64,000 bases of DNA from Salinivirga sp964413185 (GCA_964413185.1 CAYPSX010000001.1:10537-74536); one strand, 5' to 3'. Positions 25,446 through 34,126 are shown, counted from the first letter of the stretch. The notes: a model not told the origin generated them from the letters alone. Made by a program: numbers and translations.

Positions 25446-25697
25446 TTACACAAAAAGAATAAGGAAAGTTACAGCAATAGCGAAAAACGCTACTCCTTCA
25501 ATCAAGGCAGCCGAAACAATCAGATTGGAACGAATATCGTTCGCAGCTTCTGGTTGACGGGCAATGGCCTCCATGGCTTTACCACCAATGTGGCTAATTC
25601 CATAGCCAGCACCGACCACGGAAATTGCGGCTCCAAGACCGGCACTGAGTTTGCCCAAACCTACACTTGTTGCAAGTAATACTGATAATGATACCAT
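25446..25697 (-). CDS. atpE: ATP synthase Fo c subunit
   Basis: 83-residue proteolipid of two membrane helices. Helix 1 contains the Gly-rich GLGAAISVVGAGYGISHIGG, the polar loop EAIARQPEA carries the conserved Arg-Gln-Pro, and helix 2 carries the ion-binding Glu in AALIEGVAFFAIAV. The Glu is followed by Gly-Val and not by the Ser-Thr typical of sodium-binding rings, so proton coupling is more likely; this is an inference from one site. 21 bases separate it from atpB. Confidence 0.95.
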   Translation of the reverse strand: MVSLSVLLATSVGLGKLSAGLGAAISVVGAGYGISHIGGKAMEAIARQPEAANDIRSNLIVSAALIEGVAFFAIAVTFLILFV

Positions 25698-25718
25698 AAT
25701 AATAATTTTTACGATTTA

Positions 25719-26786
25719 TTAATGATGCTCCTCCACAGCCATTCCAAAATAAATGGCTGATAGAAGCGTAAATACAAAAGCCTGGATAAATGAAACGAGT
25801 ACGTCCAATATAATCATGAATACGGTAAGAAGAACAGAAATTGGCGAAATAACAAAACCAGCAATAGGTGATAATGCACCAAAAATGAAAATCAACGTTA
25901 TAAACGCCAACATTACTATATGCCCGGCCGTCATGTTGGCAAATAAACGAATGGCCAACACAATAGGTTTTGTAAATACACCAACGACCTCTACAAAGGG
26001 CATAAGAGGCACAGGAATTTTTAACCACCAGGGAACGCCGGGTGTATTAAAAATATGCCCCCAATAATTTTTATTTCCCCGAACCGCAGTTATTGCGAAT
26101 GTAATAAAAGCCAGCGAGGCTGTAACTGAAATGTTGCCGGTTACGTTGGCGCCGAACGGGGGAATAGGTATAAGACCCAACAAATTGGCAAAAAACACAA
26201 AAAAGAAAACGGTTAAAAGATAGGGTAAAAATTGATGATGCTTTTTCCCTATAGCGGTCTCTGCAATTTCATCTTTTACAAATAAAATTAAAGGCTCTAC
26301 AAATGCTAAAACTCCTTTTGGTGGTAAATGAGAACCTCGTTTGGCAATTTTTGCAGCCTGAAGAAAAATTATTAATACGATAATAGATGCCACAAAAACC
26401 CCCACAACTACCTTGCTGATAGACAAGTCTATAAGGCCGCTTTCGTAGATTTCTCCATTTTCTTTAAATTCCACAACGCGACCTTTATTGTACCCTTCGT
26501 GGGCAATTTTGAAATTTTTGTATGGTTCATGTCCATGATGGAACTTACTTGACATAAAAAAATGAAACCCACTCCGGCTGCTGTATAAAATTACAGGTAG
26601 CGGGACAGAGACGTGTGTGCCATCCGGAGTAGTAAGGATATGCCAACTATAATCATTAACAATATGGCCAATAATTACTTCTTTTACATCCAGCTCTTTT
26701 TCTGAATTTTCTTTATGCTCATTATCAGCTGCAATGGCATTAAGCGAAAAAATAGAGATTAGTATCAATATAAAAATTGCCCGCAT
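25719..26786 (-). CDS. atpB: ATP synthase Fo a subunit with long periplasmic N-terminus
   Basis: 355-residue subunit a, about 100 residues longer than the E. coli protein because of an N-terminal signal-like segment (MRAIFILILISIFSLNAIAA) and a hydrophilic His-rich region (FHFFMSSKFHHGHEP) before the first core helix; this extension is usual in Bacteroidota. The essential Arg is in VLAIRLFANMTAGHIVM, followed by the C-terminal helices ending IQAFVFTLLSAIYFGMAVEE. The frame extends to a TTG at 26819 but the ATG at 26784-26786 gives the signal peptide directly. A TAnnTTTG match (TAAATTTG, 26817-26824) lies just upstream. First gene of the ATP synthase block. Confidence 0.93.
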   Translation of the reverse strand: MRAIFILILISIFSLNAIAADNEHKENSEKELDVKEVIIGHIVNDYSWHILTTPDGTHVSVPLPVILYSSRSGFHFFMSSKFHHGHEPYKNFKIAHEGYNKGRVVEFKENGEIYESGLIDLSISKVVVGVFVASIIVLIIFLQAAKIAKRGSHLPPKGVLAFVEPLILFVKDEIAETAIGKKHHQFLPYLLTVFFFVFFANLLGLIPIPPFGANVTGNISVTASLAFITFAITAVRGNKNYWGHIFNTPGVPWWLKIPVPLMPFVEVVGVFTKPIVLAIRLFANMTAGHIVMLAFITLIFIFGALSPIAGFVISPISVLLTVFMIILDVLVSFIQAFVFTLLSAIYFGMAVEEHH

Positions 26787-27096
26787 GATGGTAGAATTAT
26801 CAAATTTGTACCCCAACAAATTTAGAAATAATTGGGAATAAAACTAAACTCTTCATCTTTTTTAATAGGTATTCTGCTGCTTATTTTAATCGTAATTCGG
26901 TAACAATCTAATTGATTAACAGTTCCAAATGTTTTATCAATACGGTAGAAAAATAGTGTTGGTTTCAGGTGTTTTTACGTGGATTTGCAGATAGACTTTT
27001 TTATCATTTGCACTTAGTCGCATTGCATTTTATTCATTTTAAACTAATTTTTATACTCAGAATTTTTTATCTTGTGCAAAACAAATTTGTGGCCTT

Positions 27097-28185
27097 ATGA
27101 CAGATACAAATATTCAAATTGTTGGCGACTGGACTTTACCTGACTTATTGGAGAAATTGCAAGCCGGGGAAATTAAAATTCCCCGTTTTCAGCGCGATTA
27201 CGGATGGGAGCGCCCTAAAGTTGTATTGCTGTTGAATAGTATTTTTATGCAATATCCAATTGGTACGTTTTTCCTTTGGATTGCTCCTGAAAAGTACCGT
27301 CATTTTATACATACTACAGAAGACCTCCTGATTAAACAAAAAGAAACCGACGGAGCAACACAATTTATTCTTGACGGGCAGCAAAGAATTCTCTCCCTGT
27401 ATATGGCACTGAAAGGATTGAAAAACGATAAAGGCAATTATGCGCAAATTTGCTTCAACCCTGCTGCAGAATCGTTCCGTGTTCCCCGCCGGAAAAATGA
27501 AAAATATGCTATTCCTGCATGGAAAATTTTAGATGATGATGCATTTAAAGAAGTGGCCGAAAAGCTGAAAAACGATTCAGAACGTATTTACACAAACTGG
27601 CTCAAAGTGCACGACATTATGAAAAACTACCCCGTAAGTGTCGTAAAAACACTAAATTATGAGTTGGATGAGGTTGTAGAAATTTTTGAACGTATCAACC
27701 AGGGCGGAAAACGCCTCTCTTCTTTTGATTTGGTGCATGCTACAACCTGGTCGACAGATTTTGATCTGAAAGAAAAAATTGATGAGGTCAACAGCATACA
27801 AAAAATTGAAAAAGCCGGCGGGCTCACAGAAAAAGTTTTTACCCATTCATTGGCACTCAATGCTTTTGACGATTGCCGTAACTCATATCAGTTAAAGCTC
27901 AATCCGGAACTGGCCGGCAATTTGTGGCACCGTACACAACTCGCCATTAGCCGCGCTGTAGATTTATTGTACGATATGCGCATTACCACCGGACTGTCCT
28001 CTTATCAAATCCATATTATCATACTGCAATACTATTTTTTTCGTACAGATCGCACAGAAATGACTGAAGAAGCACGCAAAAAGGTTGAAAAGTGGTTTTG
28101 GGATGCACGCTTTAGTAAGCGCTTCAGCACCAGCACTTACACCACCATTAAAGAAGACGCTCAGTGGATTATCAATCTTGACTAA
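27097..28185 (+). CDS. DUF262 domain protein (GmrSD-like ParB-fold domain only)
   Basis: 362-residue DUF262 protein. The signature IKIPRFQRDYGWERPKVVLL near the N-terminus and FILDGQQRILSLYMAL (about residue 90) mark the ParB/Srx-like domain, which binds or hydrolyses NTPs in GmrS and related DNA-defence proteins; EIFERINQGGKRLSSFDLVH is a further family block. No DUF1524 HNH nuclease domain (the GmrD half) follows, and the C-terminus is helical, so this is a stand-alone GmrS-like protein. It is transcribed alone, diverging from atpB across 277 bases. A defence role is possible, but solitary DUF262 genes are common and mostly uncharacterised. Confidence 0.82.
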   Translation: MTDTNIQIVGDWTLPDLLEKLQAGEIKIPRFQRDYGWERPKVVLLLNSIFMQYPIGTFFLWIAPEKYRHFIHTTEDLLIKQKETDGATQFILDGQQRILSLYMALKGLKNDKGNYAQICFNPAAESFRVPRRKNEKYAIPAWKILDDDAFKEVAEKLKNDSERIYTNWLKVHDIMKNYPVSVVKTLNYELDEVVEIFERINQGGKRLSSFDLVHATTWSTDFDLKEKIDEVNSIQKIEKAGGLTEKVFTHSLALNAFDDCRNSYQLKLNPELAGNLWHRTQLAISRAVDLLYDMRITTGLSSYQIHIIILQYYFFRTDRTEMTEEARKKVEKWFWDARFSKRFSTSTYTTIKEDAQWIINLD

Positions 28186-28219
28186 ACCGAAGTAGTAATT
28201 TTTGCACATATCATTCTCA

Positions 28220-28253
28220 TTTACTCACTACGGCAACAAAAAAGTTACCTTTG
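28220..28253 (+). promoter_or_regulatory. Promoter of the sigma-54 activator-lptE-secG cluster
   Basis: TACCTTTG at 28246-28253 is an exact TAnnTTTG box; the upstream TTTA at 28220-28223 (22-base spacer) is a weak -33 match. The leader to the ATG at 28317 would be about 57 bases. Confidence 0.4.
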
Positions 28254-28316
28254 CACCTTCATTTTAGGAATGAAAATTGTAATTTTGTCAGTTGGTTGTA
28301 AAAATGACACTAAATT

Positions 28317-29606
28317 ATGGATAAAGATATTCAACGGGTAAAACAACGCCACGGAATTATAGGAAACTCAGAGGGTTTACACCGCGCTATCAACATTGCA
28401 TTGCAGGTTGCACCAACAGATATGGCCGTACTGATTACCGGTGAAAGTGGAACCGGAAAAGAAACATTTCCGAAAATTATTCACGAAAACAGTATTCGTA
28501 AACACGCCAAATATATAGCAGTAAACTGTGGAGCCATTCCTGAGGGAACCATCGACAGCGAACTTTTCGGACACGAAAAAGGATCGTTTACCGGAGCGCA
28601 TGAAGGTCGTAAAGGATATTTTGAAGTTGCCAACGAGGGCACCATTTTTCTGGATGAAGTAGCGGAGTTACCTCTGTCTACACAAGTTCGGTTACTTCGC
28701 GTACTGGAATCGGGCGAATACATGCGCGTAGGATCGTCTAAAGTACAAAAAACAGACGTTCGGGTAGTGGCCGCAACCAATTTAAACGTAGAAAAAGCCG
28801 TGCAGGACGGTAAGTTTCGCGAGGATCTTTATTACCGCTTAAATACGGTTCCAATTATTATTCCGCCACTTCGTGAACGCAAAGATGATATCTGGTTCCT
28901 TTTTCGAAAATTCGCAACCGACATTGCCGACAAATATGGCATGCCGCCCATCAGCATTAGTGATGAAGCCATGCGCCTGCTCGAAAATTACAGGTGGCCG
29001 GGAAATATCCGTCAGCTGAAAAATATAACAGAGCAAATTGCCGTAATTGAGGGCGGCGAAGAAATATCAGCCGAAACCGTTAGGCAGTATCTGCCCGATA
29101 TCAACATAACACACCTGCCGGCATTGGCAAAAAAAGACGAAGGCCAATCTTTTGCATCGGAGCGCGAAATATTGTACAAAGTTTTGTTCGACATGAAAAG
29201 AGACATGGCCGACCTGAAGCGTGTTGTGTATAACATGATGGAAAATGGCACAGACGATGATACAAATCGTAAAGAAAATGCGCGAATTCTCGATAATATG
29301 AATAATCAGGCAACAAACCTGCCATCAGAAATGCCTGAGAAATATTTACATCCGGGGAACAAGTACGAGAAACCCACAGCCAATTTTAGTAATCCTGTAC
29401 CCCAACCACAAAGTAAAGACAAAGACATTATCGAAGATACAGAAGAATACGTTGAAGAATCATTATCACTGGCCGATAAAGAAAAAGAACTCATAAAAAA
29501 AGCACTAGACAAGCATAAAGGCCGTCGTAAACTGGCAGCCAAAGACCTGGGGATTTCAGAACGCACGTTGTACAGAAAAATAAAAGAATATGATATTGAA
29601 GCATAA
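28317..29606 (+). CDS. Sigma-54-dependent transcriptional activator without sensory domain
   Basis: 429-residue bacterial enhancer-binding protein. The AAA+ domain starts almost at once (about residue 15): Walker A ITGESGTGKETF, the sigma-54 contact loop GSFTGAHEG (a GAFTGA variant), Walker B TIFLDEVAEL, the arginine-finger region FREDLYYRLN and PIIIPPLRERKDDI. A charged linker of about 130 residues follows, then a Fis-type helix-turn-helix at the end (GRRKLAAKDLGISERTLYRK). There is no receiver, GAF or PAS domain, so activity must be set by amount, a partner or the linker. Its end overlaps lptE by 17 bases, so its targets may include its own envelope cluster; that is inference. Confidence 0.88.
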   Translation: MDKDIQRVKQRHGIIGNSEGLHRAINIALQVAPTDMAVLITGESGTGKETFPKIIHENSIRKHAKYIAVNCGAIPEGTIDSELFGHEKGSFTGAHEGRKGYFEVANEGTIFLDEVAELPLSTQVRLLRVLESGEYMRVGSSKVQKTDVRVVAATNLNVEKAVQDGKFREDLYYRLNTVPIIIPPLRERKDDIWFLFRKFATDIADKYGMPPISISDEAMRLLENYRWPGNIRQLKNITEQIAVIEGGEEISAETVRQYLPDINITHLPALAKKDEGQSFASEREILYKVLFDMKRDMADLKRVVYNMMENGTDDDTNRKENARILDNMNNQATNLPSEMPEKYLHPGNKYEKPTANFSNPVPQPQSKDKDIIEDTEEYVEESLSLADKEKELIKKALDKHKGRRKLAAKDLGISERTLYRKIKEYDIEA

Positions 29607-30114
29607 AATATACGCCTCATTTATAATTATCATATCTGCGGCAATATTTGCAGCCTGCACAGTTTCGTACTCATTTACAGGAGCATCAATTCCCATTGAA
29701 GCCAAAACATTTACTGTGCGCGATATTGAAAACGTGGCGCCAACAATTAATCCGACTCTGGCAACTGACTTGCAGCAATCAATAACAGAAAAATTGTTGT
29801 CTCAAACCCGGTTGGGTCCGGTTGATTTCGATGGCGATTTAATCTATGATATAAAAATAACCGGGTATAATGTAGAACCCACATCTGTAACTGGAGGCCA
29901 GGTGTCTGTTGCCGAAGAAAACAGGCTAACCATCACTATTAAGGTGAAATATATGAACCGTTACGACAAGGAAGCAGATTTTGAACAATCGTTTTCGCAG
30001 TACGCCGATTACGCAACCACAAGCAATTTTGCAAATGTAGAAGATGGTTTAGTTGCCACAATTATTGAGAAACTGACCGATGATATTTTCAATTCATCAG
30101 TTGTAAACTGGTAA
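29590..30114 (+). CDS. lptE: LptE-like LPS assembly lipoprotein
   Basis: 174-residue lipoprotein. The signal peptide ends in the lipobox IFAAC, with Cys at about residue 22. The rest matches the Bacteroidota LptE family (conserved start VSYSFTGASIPIEAKTFTV and a mixed alpha/beta body); LptE plugs the LptD barrel and places lipopolysaccharide in the outer leaflet. The start codon lies inside the 3' end of the activator gene (17-base overlap). The gene is followed after 8 bases by the TPR-like gene and by secG, a known neighbourhood in this phylum. Confidence 0.82.
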   Translation: MILKHKIYASFIIIISAAIFAACTVSYSFTGASIPIEAKTFTVRDIENVAPTINPTLATDLQQSITEKLLSQTRLGPVDFDGDLIYDIKITGYNVEPTSVTGGQVSVAEENRLTITIKVKYMNRYDKEADFEQSFSQYADYATTSNFANVEDGLVATIIEKLTDDIFNSSVVNW

Positions 30115-30122
30115 AGCACAAT

Positions 30123-30989
30123 ATGAAGCCCGACAGATTTTATCAATTACTTGAGCAGCCTGCAAACCTTAAACCCGGTGATTTAAATGAAATTGAGCAA
30201 TTAGTTGAGGAATATCCCTGGTTTCAGGCCGCCCAGGCATTACTGTTAAAATCGCAACTCATGAACGGTTCGTTTCGTTTCAGTAAGCATTTGCAGCAAA
30301 TAGCGTTGCAAACCGGCGACCGGCAACATTTGTACGAATGGTTGCATATTGAACCCAAAAATGTGGTTTTCGTTTCACAAGAACCACTTGAGGGGCGGGA
30401 GCATTTTCAAGATAATTTGCAACAAGTATCTTCAGCAGAGCTACGGCAACAAGAAAACCGGCTATTACGCAAAAAAGAAATTGAAAACACACTAAAGCAA
30501 CAAGGTCTTTTGTTTTTTGACTACGAATATATGCCGGAAAAACAACCTGATGGCCATGTTAAACAGGAAGAATACAAACGGGAATACGACCTTCAATCGC
30601 AAATTGACAAATCAAGTGATGAATTAACAGACGATACAAAAGACTGGCTGGCGCAAAATATAAAAAAGGCACAACAAAAAGCCGGCAAAAAGAAACCCCA
30701 AACAGACAAAAATAATGATATTATAGACCGTTTTATTTCAATTACCGACAAAAAAAGACGGCGAGATGTAAGCGAAAGTAAAGAGTCTGAAATACAGAAG
30801 TATACAAAGGAAAGCACAACTGAAAATGCTGAATTTATGACCGAAACAATGGCGAAAATATACATAAAACAAAAATTATATGAAAAAGCCATAGCTACTT
30901 ATGAAAAATTAAGTTTGAAATATCCCGAAAAAAATACTTACTTTGCAGCCCGGATTCAAGAAATTAAAAAAATTATCAATAATCAATAA
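30123..30989 (+). CDS. Conserved protein with C-terminal TPR-like region
   Basis: 288-residue protein I cannot assign to a named family. No signal peptide or membrane helix. The N-terminal 90 residues (beginning FYQLLEQPANLKPGDLNEIE, with EYPWFQAAQALLLKSQL) form a helical repeat-like domain; residues ~95-220 are highly charged and probably disordered; the last 50 (AKIYIKQKLYEKAIATYEKL, KYPEKNTYFAARI) match one tetratricopeptide repeat. It lies between lptE and secG, so a role in envelope biogenesis is plausible. Function not known. Confidence 0.75.
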   Translation: MKPDRFYQLLEQPANLKPGDLNEIEQLVEEYPWFQAAQALLLKSQLMNGSFRFSKHLQQIALQTGDRQHLYEWLHIEPKNVVFVSQEPLEGREHFQDNLQQVSSAELRQQENRLLRKKEIENTLKQQGLLFFDYEYMPEKQPDGHVKQEEYKREYDLQSQIDKSSDELTDDTKDWLAQNIKKAQQKAGKKKPQTDKNNDIIDRFISITDKKRRRDVSESKESEIQKYTKESTTENAEFMTETMAKIYIKQKLYEKAIATYEKLSLKYPEKNTYFAARIQEIKKIINNQ

Positions 30990-31000
30990 AAGAAGATAAA

Positions 31001-31333
31001 ATGTATTACTTCATTTCAGCATTAATCATTGTAGTGGCGATATTACTTGTACTGATTGTTTTGGTACAAAACTCCAAAGGAGGCGGTTTGGCAGCAAATT
31101 TTGCTGGTAATACACAAGTTATGGGTGTGCGGAAAACTGCAGATTTTCTGGAAAAAGCCACATGGGTTCTAATCATTGTATTTTTTGTACTGAATGTATT
31201 AGCTGTATATACAATGCCCCGCCCGGAACAAGAGCAGGTAAAATCAGAGCTTGAAGAACGCGTAAATGTTGAGGCTCCTGTTAATGCACCCTCTCCTGAA
31301 AATATTCCCCAGGAAGAAGACAATAACGAATAA
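31001..31333 (+). CDS. secG: Preprotein translocase subunit SecG
   Basis: 110-residue SecG, the small accessory subunit of the SecYEG channel. Two membrane helices (YFISALIIVVAILLVLIVLV and TWVLIIVFFVLNVLAVYTM) flank the conserved cytoplasmic loop QNSKGGGLAANFAGNTQVMG. The C-terminal 40 residues are an acidic, Pro-rich tail typical of Bacteroidota SecG. Last gene of the activator-lptE-TPR-secG run; a hairpin terminator follows 28 bases after the stop. Confidence 0.93.
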   Translation: MYYFISALIIVVAILLVLIVLVQNSKGGGLAANFAGNTQVMGVRKTADFLEKATWVLIIVFFVLNVLAVYTMPRPEQEQVKSELEERVNVEAPVNAPSPENIPQEEDNNE

Positions 31334-31360
31334 AATTTTTACAGCATACACAAAATAATT

Positions 31361-31389
31361 AGGCTGTCGGTACAGGGCAGCCTTTTTTT
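31361..31389 (+). terminator. Rho-independent terminator after secG
   Basis: AGGCTG (31361-31366) pairs with CAGCCT (31378-31383) around an 11-base loop, and the stem is followed by a run of T. It ends the envelope cluster transcript before typA. Confidence 0.75.
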
Positions 31390-31428
31390 GTATTTATAAC
31401 TTTCTTTGTTTACTAATATTTCAACACA

Positions 31429-33234
31429 ATGAGTCAACACATTAGAAACGTGGCAATTATTGCCCACGTAGACCATGGGAAAACCACGTTGGTCGATAAA
31501 ATATTGCACCAATGTAAAACCTTTGGGGCACACGAAACCCCGGGAGAACTTATCATGGATAGTAACGATCTTGAGCGGGAACGCGGTATAACCATATTCT
31601 CTAAAAACGTTTCTGTGCAATATAACGATATAAAAATCAATATTATAGATACGCCTGGCCACAGTGATTTTGGCGGCGAAGTAGAGCGTGTTTTGAATAT
31701 GGCTGATGGTGTATTGCTATTGGTCGATGCTTTTGAAGGTTGCATGCCCCAAACGCGTTTTGTATTGCAAAAAGCACTGGAACTGGGATTAAAACCTCTG
31801 GTTGTAATTAATAAGGTTGACAAACCCAATTGTCGGCCACTTGAGGTTCAGGAAGAAGTATTTGAGCTCATGTTCAACCTCGATGGCAGCGATGAGCAAT
31901 TGGATTTTCCTACTTATTATGGTTCAGCCAAAGAAGGTTGGATGTCTGACGATGTACAAAAACGGACAAACGACATAACATCATTGCTCGATGGAATTGC
32001 AACCCATATTCCGGCCCCTGAAATTGAAAAAGGCCACTTGCAAATGCGCATCACCTCACTCGATTATTCATCCTACGTGGGGCGTATAGCCATCGGAAAA
32101 GTGTTCCGTGGCACACTCAAAGCTGAAGAACAAATTGCGCTGATCTCAAAAGATAAAACTATTGCCAGGCAAACCATAAAAGAGTTGTTTGTGTTTGACG
32201 GATTCAAGCGTAAAAAAGTTGCAAGTGCCGAAGCCGGCGAGATTGTGGCCATTGTAGGTCTTGAAAAATTTGAAATCGGTGATACAATTGCAGATTTTGA
32301 ACACCCCGAACAACTGGATCCAATAGCCGTAGATGAACCTACAATGAGCATGTTGTTTACCATCAATAACAGTCCGTTTTATGGAAAAGAAGGCAAATTT
32401 GTAACCTCGCGCCATATTAAAGACCGACTGGAAAAAGAGTTGGAAAAAAATCTCGCCATGCAAGTACATGAAACCGATTCGGCAGACAAATTTAATGTCT
32501 ACGGACGTGGTATTCTGCATTTGTCTATCCTTATTGAAAATATGCGTCGCGAAGGTTATGAAATGCAAGTGGGCCAGCCTCAGGTATTGTACAAAATGAT
32601 TGGCGCCCAAAAATGTGAACCTTTCGAAGAGCTTACCGTTGACGTGCCCGATGAATTTTCAGGTACCGTAATTGAAATGGTGAGCCAGCGAAAAGGCGAA
32701 ATGAAAAACATGTTCAGAAAAGGCGACAGGATCAATATTGAATTTGAAATACCATCGCGCGGCCTTATCGGTCTAAACAACCAGGTGCTTACATCTACTG
32801 CAGGCGAAGCTATTATGAACCACCGTTTTATTGAATACCGCACGGAAGTTGGTCGAATAAAAGAGCGCCAGAACGGCTCACTAATTGCCATGGAAGGTGG
32901 TACTGCTATTGCTTATGCCATTCATAAATTACAAGATCGCGGCCGGTTTTTTGTTGCCCCGGGAGAAGATGTTTATGCGGGCCAGGTAATTGGACAAAAT
33001 ACCCGTGAAGGCGACCTTGTATTGAATGTTACCAAAACCAAAAAACTTACGAACATGCGCGCAAGTGGTTCCGATGAAAAAGTTATGGCAGCACCGCCCA
33101 TAAAGTTTTCTCTCGAAGATGCCCTGGAGTATATCGAAAAAGATGAGTATGTGGAGATAACACCCAAAAGTATACGGTTACGTAAAGTTTTACTAAATGA
33201 AAATGATCGTAAACGAGCAAAAATGAAAAGCTGA
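31429..33234 (+). CDS. typA: Ribosome-associated GTPase TypA/BipA
   Basis: 601-residue translational GTPase. G1 is IIAHVDHGKTTLVD, the switch I block RERGITIFSKN, G3 IIDTPGHSDFGGEVERVL, G4 VVINKVDKPN, and G5 lies near YYGSAKEGW. The EF-G-like domains and the BipA-specific C-terminal domain (KKLTNMRASGSDEKVMAAPP) follow. TypA acts in 50S subunit assembly and stress adaptation. Full length, single gene, probably transcribed from the short region after the secG terminator. No terminator is obvious after it. Confidence 0.96.
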   Translation: MSQHIRNVAIIAHVDHGKTTLVDKILHQCKTFGAHETPGELIMDSNDLERERGITIFSKNVSVQYNDIKINIIDTPGHSDFGGEVERVLNMADGVLLLVDAFEGCMPQTRFVLQKALELGLKPLVVINKVDKPNCRPLEVQEEVFELMFNLDGSDEQLDFPTYYGSAKEGWMSDDVQKRTNDITSLLDGIATHIPAPEIEKGHLQMRITSLDYSSYVGRIAIGKVFRGTLKAEEQIALISKDKTIARQTIKELFVFDGFKRKKVASAEAGEIVAIVGLEKFEIGDTIADFEHPEQLDPIAVDEPTMSMLFTINNSPFYGKEGKFVTSRHIKDRLEKELEKNLAMQVHETDSADKFNVYGRGILHLSILIENMRREGYEMQVGQPQVLYKMIGAQKCEPFEELTVDVPDEFSGTVIEMVSQRKGEMKNMFRKGDRINIEFEIPSRGLIGLNNQVLTSTAGEAIMNHRFIEYRTEVGRIKERQNGSLIAMEGGTAIAYAIHKLQDRGRFFVAPGEDVYAGQVIGQNTREGDLVLNVTKTKKLTNMRASGSDEKVMAAPPIKFSLEDALEYIEKDEYVEITPKSIRLRKVLLNENDRKRAKMKS

Positions 33235-33562
33235 CAATAGGTGGTATACCCAAAATCGATATAGAAAACCCACATACAAAAGCTTTGATTAATAATGAAT
33301 TGTAGCCTTCGTTTTGTAGAGTGGAAGCAGGTATTGGTCAATTTTTTTGTTGCTCTTTGTTTTTTTATATCTTTGACTCAACGTAAACGAATAAAAATTT
33401 AGTAGTCATTCTTCTGTTCCTAAATCGCCAGATTATTTAAAGCCCGGAAGAAGATATGCTAGTCACCATAAAGGGTGTTTGGCTATTTGGGTTTTATCCA
33501 GGGCAAGGTATTTGGCGATACCCGGAACGTGGAAAATCTAAATTTTGCTGACACCTTTTTTT
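33235..33562 (+). other. 328-base intergenic region: promoter, structured leader, possible 31-codon leader ORF
   Basis: Region between typA and the receiver-like gene. It holds a promoter (33346-33375) and then about 187 bases of leader. In the leader the hairpin GGTAT-6-ATACC sits at 33507-33522, and a small frame with ATG at 33456 and TGA at 33549-33551 would give 31 residues (start MLVTIKGVWLFGFYPG), preceded by an A/G-rich stretch and ending 11 bases before the next ATG. Whether it is translated is not known. Confidence 0.4.
33346..33375 (+). promoter_or_regulatory. Promoter of the receiver-like gene
   Basis: TTTG (33346-33349), an 18-base spacer and TATCTTTG (33368-33375) match the Bacteroidota promoter consensus. 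Transcription would start near 33382 and give a leader of about 180 bases. Confidence 0.52.
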
Positions 33563-33934
33563 ATGGAAGAATATACAGACGTATTAAAAAGCAAAACCTG
33601 TTTAATTATTAATATTTACGATTTCGATCGTCTCCTGCTGGAAGAGGTGCTGGAATCTTCGGGTGTTGATATCGTTTGTACTTCACCCGCCGGCTTCTTC
33701 GAAACACCTGTCTCAAAAAAAATTGATGTTGCAATAATTGATTTGGAAGAGCCTGCTGCGGATGAGCTTGATGCGCTTTTGCAAGAAATATTGAAACGAT
33801 ATAAGTGTCCCATAATTGGCATTACGGGTTACTCCTATTTCCCCTTAAAAGAAAGTAAAATAAATGCTATTGTCCACAAAATCAACATTGTCCCGAAATT
33901 GGTCGAAACCATTTTGCAGTGTATAAAGAGGTAA
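33563..33934 (+). CDS. Small receiver-like (CheY-fold) protein
   Basis: 123-residue single-domain protein resembling a response-regulator receiver. The first strand and acidic pocket would be TCLIINIYDFDRLLLEE, the phosphoacceptor strand VAIIDLEEP with Asp at about residue 58, the Thr/Ser position IIGITGYSY and the Lys position NAIVHKINIV. It has no output domain. The acidic pocket is degenerate, so phosphorylation is uncertain. The ATG at 33563 is preferred over an in-frame TTG at 33545. It stands alone; no kinase is adjacent. The match is to fold pattern only. Confidence 0.6.
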   Translation: MEEYTDVLKSKTCLIINIYDFDRLLLEEVLESSGVDIVCTSPAGFFETPVSKKIDVAIIDLEEPAADELDALLQEILKRYKCPIIGITGYSYFPLKESKINAIVHKINIVPKLVETILQCIKR

Positions 33935-34031
33935 GTTTTGAATATAATAAAAGCCCCCGGAAATACAGTATTATTCTCATAAATCGAAAAATATGCTAAT
34001 CAACGGGGACTTACCATAAGAATTTATTTCG

Positions 34032-34058
34032 AAAAATTGCGGGCATTAGCATACCCGC
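34032..34058 (-). terminator. Possible terminator after dodecin
   Basis: On the minus strand GCGGGTAT and ATGCCCGC pair (one G-U) around a 4-base loop (34039-34058), followed by a run of five T. It is about 70 bases after the dodecin stop, so the assignment is tentative. Confidence 0.4.
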
Positions 34059-34060
34059 CA

Positions 34061-34109
34061 GGAATTCATTTTTTTTCTGTTTGGCAGGATAATCATGAAA
34101 ATGAATTCC
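34061..34109. repeat. 12-base perfect inverted repeat with 25-base spacer
   Basis: GGAATTCATTTT (34061-34072) is exactly complementary to AAAATGAATTCC (34098-34109). It lies between the convergent receiver-like and dodecin genes and might act as a bidirectional transcript end, though the stem is A/T-rich. Confidence 0.55.
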
Positions 34110-34126
34110 GGTTTTACATAAAAACA

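Noticed and set aside
25594..26028. 144-codon minus-strand ORF spanning atpE and atpB
   Set aside because: Different frame of two certain ATP synthase genes, rich in Cys, Tyr and His with no recognisable pattern.
31434..31829. 131-codon minus-strand ORF inside typA
   Set aside because: Antisense to the conserved GTPase domain; no start context or family resemblance.
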